The notes below the pieces were generated by a model. It saw nothing but the letters and a program-made list of their open reading frames with translations. It did no database searches and was not told where the DNA came from. Below are positions 46,088 through 56,150 of a DNA stretch of 64,000 bases, piece by piece. The translations under genes were made by a program, and so were the position numbers. Each line of letters starts with the position of its first letter. Within the stretch, counting starts at the first letter, position 1. Location: assembly GCA_037157565.1 (NCBI GenBank), contig JAZHRO010000013.1, positions 116,822,001 to 116,886,000 on the forward strand. The letters are read 5' to 3'. Origin of the DNA: Thalassia testudinum. Taxonomy: Eukaryota; Streptophyta; Magnoliopsida; Alismatales; Hydrocharitaceae.

Positions 46088-48357
46088 CGAAATTTGGCGT
46101 GATTTATAAAAGCAGGTTTTTAAGTTGTAACAAGCCAAGTCGCAAACTCTTTTAAAATTTATAACCTAGATACTAGGGTATCTAGGGTCGTCCAGGGAGG
46201 CAAGTTTGGAAAAATTAAATCTCCTGTTTTGAAAGTGGAATTCACCTTTCTTTTTGTTCTTTATTTAATATAACATTTTTTTTGTTTTGTACTTGAAATA
46301 ACAAGGATTTCAAGTTGATGATAACTACTCCAAATAGTAACCCTAGGTGAGAAGAGCTACCTTCCTTCTAAGCTCACCTTAGGCATGTGAATGCCAAGGG
46401 TAATTAGAGAGGGAGGGAAGTGAGTGCACAAAAGGGAAATTTAAATTGCAATCAAGACAAAAAAATCTAATGAGGGAAACTTATATAAAATTGAGGAATT
46501 ATTTTACAAGAATCTAGTAGAAGAATGCTTAAACTACTAGAATTAAAAATGCATGTAATGAAAACACAAAAATCCTCTGAAATGATGGTGAAGATGGCGA
46601 GGCTCTTGCTTCAATTACGGCTGCTCTCGCAATTAAAAAGAGCTCCTCCTTCTCCTTGTAAGATTCTTCAAGGTGTAGCTTCCTTGGCAAACCCTAAAGT
46701 AAGGGGGCGTACCAAGGCTTTCCTCCAAGGTGGCGTGGACCACCTCTAAGCTCTCCTCCAAGGATGGTTGTATACCACCCTCAAGACCTCCTCCAAATGT
46801 CTTCCTTGCTTGGCTTCTCCTTTGGCTAGCGTGGGCACAAGAGAGAAGAGATGAGGGGAAGGCACCAAGCAGACGGACTGTCCCCTTAATCTTCTTCTTC
46901 TTCTCTCTTGGGAGTGAGCTATAGGTAGAATATAAGATGTATTTTTCGAGCCAAAGATGGTTTGTATGGTGGTGGGTGTTCGTCTTTCTATAGGGTAGGA
47001 TTGGAGGGTTAAGGTGACTCTTGAGATGGATGGCTAAGATGGGAAGATGGGGGTGGTTAAGTGATCCTAGGGCTAAGGGAAGTTGGTGGCACCTAAGGGA
47101 TGTAAGGGGGGTAGTTATGGGTGGCCAAGGGACACCTAAAGGTGGCGCCATCCATGGAGAGGTGCCATGGGTTGGTGCCAACTTCTAGGCTTCTAGAAGG
47201 GGGTTGAGGTAGATGGTGGATGTGGCTTGGAAGGGTTATGTGTAGGGTGGATATGGGAGGTGAAGTTGGTGCCAAAAAGGGGAGTGGTTAGGGTGGTTTT
47301 GGTGCCAACATCTAGGTGTCTTTTGGTGGTGATTGAGGGGTGAAGGGTGGTGAAGAAGGTGGTGCCAACTTGAGTAGAGGTGGAGCTAGCTAGATGGACT
47401 TGAGTTTACTTAGTAAATGGAGCTAGCTTGGGTTAAGTTATGGCTGATGGATGGCCAAGGAGATAGATGGTAGCTAAGCTAGGCTAAACTAAGCTAGCTT
47501 AGCTTGTAGCGTAGTGGAGTAGGCATGTGGAGCTTAGGGTTTAAGGAGAGGAGTTGAATATGAAGAGTTTGAAGCTAAATTATCGCTGGTGGCTACTGAA
47601 GAGGTCAACATGGGACTACTCTAGCTGGCTTAGCTTGCTAGTTCTTTGCTAGCTATTGAGCCAAGCTAAAGTGAGCTGGCTTCTGCTGAATGGAGTTGAG
47701 GTGAGCTGGGTTTAGTGCTTTTGGGGAGGATTGAGCTGGTTGAGACAGCTAAGGTTGCTTAGCTCAACTATGTTGAGCTAAGCTGAGTCCCTGAGAGCTG
47801 GACTTGAGCTTCCTGAGCTGGAATGAATTCATCTTCAGTTGGCTGGAGTTGAGTGGAGCTAGATCAAGTTGGTCCTGAGCTGAGGTGAACTCTAGTCAAC
47901 TCAACTGATGTAGCTAGAGCTCCCTGTGAACTCATGGGAGATGAGATGAGCTAGACTCTACTAAGTTGAGTTGGATCTGAGCTGACTTAAGCTAGGGTGA
48001 GCTGAGATGAGCTCTCTTGAGCTGCCATTCAGTTGAGATGAGCTAAATGGAGCTAGGATGAGCTGACCCTAGTACAAGTGAGCTGGATTCCAACTATGGT
48101 GAGCTGGATCAAGCTGAGTTCCAGCTAGTTTGAGCTTCTCCTTGACCTGTTGCCTTCCTGAGTTCTAGGGTTTTGGGAATCTGTCAATCTGTTCATCCCT
48201 AACACTCACAAAAACACATTAAAAAAATAATAAAAATGCAATGCATGCCTAACCTAATTTATGACTAAATGCAACCCAAAAACCCGTTTGCGAAGCGAAA
48301 CCCTAAGAGCTAGGATTGTTTAAATGCAAAAGAATGATGATAAACTGGCGTTTATCA
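46088..48357 (-). mobile_element. 5' LTR of element C, tandem unit 3 (with U3 start)
   Basis: Begins CGAAATTTGGCGTG, like unit 2, and continues past GAATGGAGCT through AGGATGAGCTGACC to TGATAAACTGGCGTTTATCA, the outer LTR terminus, followed by E sequence. 2270 bases; the TATA complement TATAGAAAG is at 46985-46992. The best match for the complete C LTR at 16488-18769. Confidence 0.92.
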
Positions 48358-48415
48358 ATCGAGCCATCTTATTGCAATCATAGAATATTTTTGGAAGATG
48401 GATCCCACCCTTCTC
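48358..48415 (+). repeat. 58-base flank duplication, right copy
   Basis: ATCGAGCCATC to CCCACCCTTCTC, matching 16429-16486 with 4 differences. After it, E continues with GCCAAATGCAGAGG. Confidence 0.9.
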
Positions 48416-49171
48416 GCCAAATGCAGAGGAAATTAAACCCTAATATGCGAGAAGTGGTCAAGAAGGAAATTATTAAGTGGCTCAATGCAGGAATCATTTA
48501 TCCAATCTCTGATAGTCCTTGGGTAAGTCCCGTGCAAATTGTTTCCAAGAAAGTCTGGATTACCATTGTGACTAACGAGAAAGGAGAATCTGTCACAACT
48601 TGTTCAGCTTCCTCCTGGAGGGTTTGTATTGATTAGAGGAAGCTGAACACAGCCACGAAAATGGATCATTTCCCTTTGCCCTTTATCGATCAAGTCCTTG
48701 AAAGACTAGTTGGGCAAAAGTACTTCTGTTTCCTTGACTATTACTTGGGATACAATCAAGTCCCTATCCATCCTGAGGATCAGGAAAAAATGACTTTCAC
48801 CTGTCCCTATGGAACCTTTGCTTTCCGTAAGATGCCATTCGGCTTATGCAATGCACCTGCAACTTTTCAAAGGTGTATGCTGGCCATATTCTTAGACATG
48901 GTGGGAGGGTTTATGGAAGTCTTCATGAATGATTTCTCTACTTTCGAAGAATCATTTGATTCATGTCTGAATAATCTTGAAATGATTCTTAAAAGATGCA
49001 TCAAAACAACATTAGTCCTTAGCTGGGAAAAGAGTCATTTCATGACACAAGAAGGCATCATCTTGGGTCATGTAATCTCTGAACAAGGTATCAAAGTTGA
49101 CAAAGCTAAGGTTGATGCTTCTCTAAACTTCCTCCCACATATGTCAAACAAATACGATCATTTTTTGGTCA
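48358..49171 (+). pseudogene. Reverse transcriptase, broken (element E, continued after C)
   Basis: Resumes inside the IEPSYCNHRIFLEDGSHPS text that ended at 16487, with 58 bases repeated. NPNMREVVKKEIIKWLNA, YPISDSPWVSPVQIV and SSWRVCID are followed by an in-frame TAG (48634), then RKLNTATKMDHFPLPF (171-codon frame 48661-49176). FLDYYLGYNQVPIHPED carries the first catalytic Asp. The FMDD box reads FMND: first Asp changed to Asn by one G-to-A transition (48928-48930). FGLCNAPATFQRCM is intact. The frame shifts near 49120. Confidence 0.92.
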
Positions 49172-49682
49172 TGTAGGGTTATATAGGAGGTTCGTCAAGG
49201 ACTTTCCTAAGGTTGCTCGCCCTCTGAGCAACCTTCTTGCCAAAGATACGTCGTTTGATTTCAATGAATCATTCCATATGGTATTTTATTTTCTTAAAAT
49301 GGCAGTCACTTGTGCTCCGGTGTTGCAACCACTGGTTTGGACAGCCACATTTGAGATCATGACTAAAGCTTCTGATTATGCTGTCGGGATTGTTTTGGGT
49401 CAGAAGATTGACAAGAAGCCCTCTGCCATCTATTACACTAGTAGAACTCTAGACAAGGCCCAGAGGAAGTACACTATTACTATGAAGGAATTACTAGTTG
49501 TAGTATTTGCTTTGGAGAAATTCAGAGCTTATAGCTTAGGGTCTCACGTCACCATATATACTGACCACTCGGCCTTAAGACATCTCTTGGCCAAAAAGCA
49601 TGCCAAACCCTGGCTTATTCGATGGATTCTTCTGCTTCAAGAATTTGATATTGAAATCAAGGATAAATCCAGGGCATAAAAT
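49172..49682 (+). pseudogene. RNase H, mostly open (element E)
   Basis: The 133-codon frame 49278-49679 reads [23 protein letters not shown] (the usual first Asp of CDASDY is Lys here), [31 protein letters not shown] (catalytic Glu present) and [19 protein letters not shown]. It ends at a TAA in DKSRA before NVVADRLSRL. Upstream, [17 protein letters not shown] frames are shifted versions of the connection domain. Confidence 0.87.
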
Positions 49683-50374
49683 GTGGTGGCAGATCGTCTT
49701 TCGAGACTTCTGAGTGATTCTTCTCATATGGATATTTTGATTGTTGATACTTTTCTAGAGAAGACTATCCTTACAGTTTTAGGTGTCCAAACTCCATGGT
49801 TTGAAGACATCGTAAACTATTTGGCTGTTGATCAAATCCCTTATGATTGGACCAACCAACAACGAGATAGACTCAAATCTGAGGCCAAATATTTCTTCTG
49901 GGAGGACCCTGAACTGTATCGCATCGGCTCTGATCAGATTATTTGTCGATGTGTTCTAGAGATTTAATTCAAAAGTATACTCGATTTCTGTCATGCATCT
50001 ACATGTGGTGGACATTTCTCCAGGAAAAAGACAGCTGCAAAAATGGAACGTCAGGATTGAGGCCAGGAATTGATATCCCACAAAATGCAGACTACAAAAT
50101 ATCCAATATCATGACCAATTGATATCCCACAAGAGCTTTAAGCCGAACCAGAAGGTCTAGCTCTTTGAGTCTCGACTTAAGCTCTTTCCCATTGAACTTC
50201 GGTGAAAATGGAACGAGCCGTTCGTCATCGATCAGATTTTTCCAAACGGGGCCGTTCGAATTTCTGATCGAAAGATGGGTAATTCATTCAAATTCAACGG
50301 TCAACATCTGAAGCCTTTTACTGACCGTATTATTCCAGAACCTCTCTCAGACATGATTGCTCTCATTATGTTGT
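49683..50374 (+). pseudogene. Integrase with its catalytic core deleted (element E)
   Basis: Frame 49683-49967 has MVADRLSRLLSD, TPWFEDIVNYLAVD, FFWEDPELYRIGSDQIICRCV. The zinc-binding start (CHASTCGGHFSRKKTAAKM) follows to about 50043. The DD-E core of about 150 residues is absent. The text resumes at about 50150 with ELFESRLKLFPIEL-like and EPFVIDQIFPNGAV C-terminal module, then NGQHLKPFTD, ending near 50374. A 16-base direct repeat (50068-50083 and 50117-50132) sits at the deletion site. Confidence 0.85.
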
Positions 50375-50949
50375 GATCTCCTTGGCTGGACTTCACCTAA
50401 CTGATGGCATTAAACTCAACAGTTGTACAGTTTGACTCAGAGTTGACCTGAGCATCATATTCAGGTGATATCCTCTACATTCTACCTTCCTTTCATGTCT
50501 TTTATTCTCAATGCGGACATTGCATCAGCTAGGCATGGGGGGTGGATTCATTTCTAAATCAATTTGTCATCTCTGTGGAATTCCTATAAATTCTACTTGT
50601 TTTATTATATATATAGAAAAAAAAATTGAAATAGGGAAGAATACTTGGGCATTAGGACTTTTTAATCTTAGGAAATATTATAGTAGGATCTAAACACTAA
50701 AACCTTTCAGGTCTTTGGGCTTAATCAACCTGGTTATCCAGTAAAATGTGGATTTATTTATCAAGTCCTCGCCATCCTGAATTCTAGTTCAATTTTATTA
50801 AATAAGTTTGGGTGATAAGTACACGACTTATCAACTCACCCTCTGATTTGAGGGAACTTTAAGTCTAAGCATCTACACACTATTCGTCACTGACTCGTTG
50901 TTCGGCAATTTTAACGGAAATTGGGTAGCTAATGAACCTTTTAGGGTGG

Positions 50950-51008
50950 TATTGCTAGCAAGTTATCATGGGTAACAACCCATAGGTAGGGTGTCCAGAG
51001 CCCAGTCA
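50950..51008 (+). repeat. 59-base 3'UTR motif, copy 1 (element E)
   Basis: TATTGCTAGCAAGTTATCATG to GTCCAGAGCCCAGTCA, equivalent to 9158-9216. Confidence 0.78.
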
Positions 51009-51172
51009 CTAGACCATTCTTTTCCTGCTGCCTTTAGGTAAACCTTAGACCAGGGAAGCCACCTACCTAAAACAAAGAAAAAAGAAAAAGAAAAAGAAAG
51101 TCCAAAAAGGGAAAAGAAAAAGAAAAGGGGAAAAAGAAAATAAAAGAAATAAGCCACAGTTCACCGCACGAG

Positions 51173-51230
51173 TATGGCTGGCAAGTTATCGTGGGTAACA
51201 GCCCATTGGTAGGTTATCCAGAACCCAGCT
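51173..51230 (+). repeat. 59-base 3'UTR motif, copy 2 (element E)
   Basis: TATGGCTGGCAAGTTATCGTG to ATCCAGAACCCAGC, equivalent to 9372-9430 and likewise preceded by ACCGCACGAG. Confidence 0.78.
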
Positions 51231-51774
51231 CAAGAAATGCACGTCAAATTCCTAAAACACTTAGGAAGAAGCGGAGAAGTAGAATAAGCCGGAGAGATAT
51301 ACATTGGATTCACGCTTGTGTTGACCACATAAAAAGAAAAGTAGGGAGAAAGCTACCAGTCGTAAAGATACACCTTTAGGAAGAATTCTTTTTAAGGTCA
51401 CCTAGGGGCATAGAAACCTAAAGTCCATTCGGATTGCCGATCAACAAGTCTATCACTTTAACAAAAAGATGCTTAAAACTTAGGGTACTTATCAAGTCTT
51501 GGGTGGGTTGAGTGGCCTTAGAAAGCAACTTTGTAACCCTAAACTCAAAAATCCAAAAAAATTAGAAAAGAAGAAAAAGGAGGAAAAGATGTCTTTCCTT
51601 GAATAAGGCGAGAGCTTAAGGCAATCTGCATTTTGGCAGATACCTGGGTGCTGTTGTGTCTTTGAAAGTTTAGGTCCTAAGTAAAAATTTCTTAATGTTG
51701 AAAATGAGTTGTGCTCGAGTAACCCAACCCTAATTCTTTTATAAATAGCATATAGTTTTTACTAGGGACTAGAA

Positions 51775-51793
51775 AAAGATAGGCATGGGGGTG
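51775..51793 (+). other. Polypurine tract of element E
   Basis: AAAGATAGGCATGGGGGTG directly before TGATGTCCATACATC. Confidence 0.86.
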
Positions 51794-52724
51794 TGATGTC
51801 CATACATCTAAATAGCCAAAAATGTCTATTAATGCATGTTCTTAGCGTCATATTAGCATCATACATTATAAATATTGCATAACATGCATAATCAAGCATT
51901 TAGTTCAAGTTGTATAAATTGCATAGTAATTATCTCCTTTTATCATCAAGGATAGGGTGACTTTTAATTAGGGCCTCAGATCGAAGATCTAACCATACAG
52001 ATCTGATCAGGGTAACAATTGGAGTTCAACGACTCCAAGATTGCCCTGATCGGACATCCATAGCACTAAATATAGACTGAGGAAGCCTAAAGATCAAGGG
52101 CTAAGATGGTGCCAAACCATACATCAGACGACAAATCCAACTGCACGGATGGGCTTGGATCGATGATCACAGCCTAACGGCATGAAAATCGATGCAATCT
52201 GAGATCTGTGGCACCATCTACAACACGTAGAAGATGGACGGCTAAGATGGTGCCACGTGGCACCATCACAGCTACCCAAATCAGCCGCAGCACTGCTCCA
52301 AATCTTCTGAAGGTGCGGTGAGGCATGATCCTGGTCGTTGGATCTTAATCCAACAGCCGTGAAGCACGCACGCATAAATCGTAAGCGCGACAAAGAATCG
52401 ACGCTAGCACAGCGATCGAGCGACATTTTGCGAGCATGTGATGCGTGTTTGACTCGCCATCCATAGCACACGAGCGATTAATCACGACAGCGCGATTGGA
52501 TTCAAGTGGCTCAGATCATCCAATCGCTTACACGTGCGATCTAACGCTCCCCGTGCACGCCCGATCCCACGTGGGCGTGAGGTTAAACGCAGATGAAGGC
52601 GCGAGTGAGCAGAAATCTGAGTCGTCTGATCTCGATATCGGATGGCTAAGATTTCAAGGATGTGAGCTTGCATTTTGTGCATGGCAGGTGGGGAGGCGCA
52701 TGCGGTGCGTGCACGTCGGCCAGG

Positions 52725-52768
52725 ATCAGACCTTTAGTGATGGATAAACCCATCACTAAAGACCTGAT
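52725..52768 (+). other. Inverted repeat just upstream of the E LTR TATA box
   Basis: ATCAGACCTTTAGTGATGG, loop ATAAAC, CCATCACTAAAGACCTGAT: 17 of 19 positions pair. About 50 bases upstream of TATAAAA. Confidence 0.8.
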
Positions 52769-52817
52769 TTTAATGCTTTAAGCTTGAAATGGCAATTTTG
52801 CCCTCAATTCCTACAAC

Positions 52818-52824
52818 TATAAAA
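52818..52824 (+). promoter_or_regulatory. TATA box of element E 3' LTR
   Basis: CAACTATAAAAGGAGACC, matching the CACTATAAAAGGACC context of the A LTRs. Confidence 0.78.
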
Positions 52825-53448
52825 GGAGACCCGACCTCTACTTCTTCATCCCTTCCTTTACTTCTCTCCCTCTCCAAAGCTCAAGAAAAGCTTATCCCAC
52901 ACCTGGGATGCTATTTTAGAGCCAAAATCCAATTTTCTCACCTTTCCAGAAGTGGATCCCATGACGACGATGGCATGCTACCTCTTTCCCGCTTCTTCCT
53001 ACTTCATCCTCCTTCTTCCCGCTCCGTCCTCCGTCTTCCAAGCATTGCTCCGTCCGGCTCGTCCTCCAAGCATTCGTCGAGGAGGATAACATCTCTCTCC
53101 CTTCTTTTTAATCTCTTTATAGAATAGAATTTTTTGCTTTCTAGTTGTAATCATTTCCCGCTTTGTAGTTGTAAAAACATTCTGATTATATCAAGTGATT
53201 GTTCTCTCGCTCTCTCTTTTTTTCTCTCTCTTATTGTTTATATCAATTCCACTGTAACTATTTCATTTTCAAATAAAAACACAAAAATATATAAATCGCA
53301 GATTTTAGATCGACGTAGCCTCCCCATGTTTGACCAGGAATTCTTAGAATTTTGGTATAAATTTATTTCTTGATGGATTTCTTCACAAATTGAACTACAA
53401 CGACGGGTTTTTTGAAACCAACTTCGATCGCGTAGTTTTCCGTGTTCA

Positions 53449-53990
53449 ACAATGCCCCAAATGTCAAAAATTTTGACTGAAAGAATTGGGTTCAAGGGCA
53501 TCATATCTCTCTTAGCCATGTTCCTGAGTGTCTGGCATCGGGTGCATGACTTTGAGAATTCCTGAGCATCCTTAAATAATGATGGCCAATAGAATCCGGA
53601 TTGCAAAATTTTTGTGGCCATCTTTTTCCTGAAAAGTGTCCACTACATGCAGATGTGTGGCAGAACTCAAGTATGCTATGGAACTCAACTTTCAGGATGC
53701 ATTGACGAATAATCTGGTCTACGTCGATGTAGTACAGCTCAGGATCATCCCAAAAATAATACTTGGTCTCAGACAGAACTCTATCTTGTTGATTGGTCCA
53801 ATCCTGGGGGATTTGACCAACGACAAAATAATTGATAATATCTACAAACCAGGGGTTCGGATACCTGAGACTGTGAGGATAGTCTCATCCGGAAAAGTAT
53901 TAGAGATCGGGACATCCAGATGAGGGAAATCAATTAGGATTCTTGAGAGGTGATCTGCCACTACATTTTGTGCCCTGGCTTTATCCCTGA
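53449..53990 (-). pseudogene. Integrase N-terminal half (element G), truncated
   Basis: Minus-strand text runs from ADHLSRILI-like through the region before the zinc-binding module, to MATKILQSGFYWPSLFKDAQEFSKSCTRCQ (127-codon frame 53238-53621). It continues [24 protein letters not shown], where homology stops at 53454, just before the first catalytic Asp. The continuation of that frame is E LTR sequence. Core and C-terminus are not in the window. Confidence 0.85.
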
Positions 53991-54488
53991 TTTCAAGATC
54001 AAATTCTTAAAGCAGCAGAATCCAACGAATAAGCCAAGGTTTGGCATCCTTTTTGGCCAAGAGATGTTTCAAGGCTGAGTGGTCGGTATATATGATAACA
54101 TGAGTACCTAATAGATAAGCCCTGAAAATTTCTAAAGCAAAAACTACAGCTAGCAATTCCTTTTCAGTAATGGTGTAGTTCCTTTGGGCCTCGTCCAGAG
54201 TCTTGCTAGTCTAGTAAATCACAAAGAGCTTTTTCTCAATCTTTTGACCCAAGACAGCCTCGATGTCATAATCAGATGCATCAGCCATAATCTCAAATGG
54301 GGTTGTTTAGACCGGTGGTTGCAATATCGGGGCACAGGTGACAACACTTTCAATAAATCAAATGCCTTATGGCATGATTCATCAAACTCGAACAGTGTGT
54401 CTTTGGCTAGAAGGTTACTCAAGGGCCAAGCAACCTTCGAGAAATCCATAATGAATCTTATGTAAAAACCCACATTCCCAAGAAAAGA
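53991..54488 (-). pseudogene. RNase H, broken (element G)
   Basis: Minus strand shows [52 protein letters not shown] text in shifting frames. The catalytic KELLA Glu and a [21 protein letters not shown] box (about 54070) are readable. The frame 54219-54473 holds [24 protein letters not shown], the connection domain. Confidence 0.82.
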
Positions 54489-55460
54489 GTGGATCTATTT
54501 TACGGATGTAGGTGGAGGAAGTCTAGAGATAGCATCCACATTATCTTTATCAACTTCAATACCCCGACTAGAGACCACATGACCCAGGACAATGCCTTCC
54601 TGAGTCATAAAGTGGCTCTTTTCCCAGCTAAGGACCAGCCATGTTTTGATGCATCTCTGGAGGATCAATTCCAAGTTAGCCAGGAAGGATTCAAAAGAAT
54701 CTCTGAAAATGGAGAAATTATCTATGAACACCTCAAGGCAATCCCCCACCATGTTAGAAAAGATGGCTAGCATGCACCTTTGAAAAGTCGTAGGTGCATT
54801 GCAAAGCCCGAACGACATTCTATGGAATGCAAAGGTTCTGTAGGGACATGTAAAAGTTGTCTTTTCCTAGTCTTCAGGATGGATAGGGACTTGGTTATAT
54901 CTCGAATAATCATCCAGGAAGCAAAAGTATTTTTGCCCAACTAACATTTCAAGGATTTGATCGATGAATGGCAAGGGAAAGTGATCCTTTTTAGTGGCCA
55001 TGTTTAGCTTCCTATAGTCAATACAAACTCTCCAAGCAGAAGCTGAACGAGTGGTGAAGGTTTCCCCTTTCTGATTAGACGTAATAGTTATTCCCACCTT
55101 CTTGGGTACAATCTGAATGGGGCTAACCCACGGACTATCCGAGCTTAGGTAAATAATCCTAGCATCGTGCCACTTGATTATCTCCTTCTTGACCACTTCT
55201 CGCATATTTGGGTTTAGTCTCCTTTGCATTTCGCGAGAAGGGCAGGATCCATCTTCCATGAAAATACGATGATTACAATAAGATGGCTCAATCCTCCTAA
55301 GGTCATGGATGATCCAATTGCCTCCTTGTTGTTCTTAAGGACCTTAATTAACCTCAATTCTTGCTCCTTAGTCAAATCAGCACTAATAATCACAGGGAGC
55401 GTGTTTTCAGGTCCTAAGAACTCATAATTCAAATTTTTGTGCAATGGTTTTAATTCCATC
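54489..55460 (-). pseudogene. Reverse transcriptase, broken (element G)
   Basis: Three frames in order: 55214-55459 (MELKPLHKNLNYEFLGPENT, KEQELRLIKVLKNNKEAIG); 54867-55259 (NPNMREVVKKEIIKW, SPWVSPIQIVPKKV, CIDYRKLNMATKKDHFPLPF, FLDDYSRYNQVPIHPED, then a TAG); and 54495-54818 (SFGLCNAPTTFQRCMLAIFSNM). The catalytic FMDD box reads FIDN (second Asp to Asn, a G-to-A transition). Close to E in sequence. Confidence 0.9.
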
Positions 55461-56150
55461 TGGTGTGGGTTTAGAATAGAAGGTAGGGAGGATGTTGATG
55501 AAGATTCATCAGGATGATCGAGTGGAAGAGGTGGGAATGAACAAAATCAATAGCCTCTTTAGGATGTGGCAGGTCTACCATGGAGGACGATTGTGGGTTG
55601 GGTTCACTAAAGTTGGTGGAGTCCTCGAGTGCACTGATTGTCATACAAGTCTCAAGATCCTAATCCTCGAGCTCCTCAATGAATCCACAATTCTCAAATC
55701 CTCTTATCACCTTAAAAATATCCAGAGTTAATTTCTTATCCCCAAAGGAGATTGCCATACTACCGCTTTCATAGTTTATGTTGGCCTTGGTGGTAGCTAG
55801 GAACGGACGCCCCAGAATGATGGGCTTATTCCTCAAATCATTAGGTGCATCCATGTCAACGATGAGAAAATCTACAAGAAAATAGAAATCCTTGACCTTG
55901 ACAATTACATCCACAATAATGCCTCTCAGTGTGGTGACTGATTGGTCCGCTAATTGTAGCGTTACTGAGGTTGGCCTGAGTTCACCTAACCCAAACCTCT
56001 CATAAAGAGAAGTCGGGATTACGTTGATGGATGCACCTAGATCCAATAATGCCCTATCAAAAGTATATTCCCCAATAATGCAAGAGATCAAGGGGGCACC
56101 TGGATCTTTCTTTTTTGAGGAAGGTGATGCAGGATCACAGAACTTGCCTG
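55461..56150 (-). pseudogene. Aspartic protease and linker (element G)
   Basis: The 143-codon frame 55660-56091 is the cleanest protease here: LLDLGASINVIPTSLYERFG, TLQLADQSVTTLRGIIVDVIVKV, VDFLIVDMDAPNDLRNKPIILGRPFLATTKANINYESG, LDIFKVIRGFENCGFIEELED. The linker (55461-55731) is frameshifted. Upstream, SSKKKDPGAPL leads in. The homology stops at about 56146; the gag of G is absent and LTR-like sequence begins. Confidence 0.88.

Larger units (their letters stand above)
50375..51774 (+). mobile_element. 3' non-coding region of element E
   Basis: Contains ATGCGGACATTGCATCAGCTAGGCATGGGGGG (50512-50543), GGAAATTGGGTAGCTAATGAACC (50919-50941) and the pair of 59-base motifs around an A-rich block, as in element A. 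No ORF of note. Confidence 0.82.
51794..53448 (+). mobile_element. 3' LTR of element E (1655 bp)
   Basis: Begins TGATGTCCATACATC and ends CCGTGTTCA. It has the same architecture as the element A LTR but is clearly more diverged from it than the two A LTRs are from each other. A: TATAAATATTGCATARCATGCAT, then the TAGCATTTAGTT, ACGACTCCRA and CACGTGGCRC segments; TATA at 52818; CCTCC leader. The end has TCTTCACAAATTGAACTACAACGACGG, parallel to 4075-4100. The right flank is minus-strand integrase text of element G. Confidence 0.87.
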
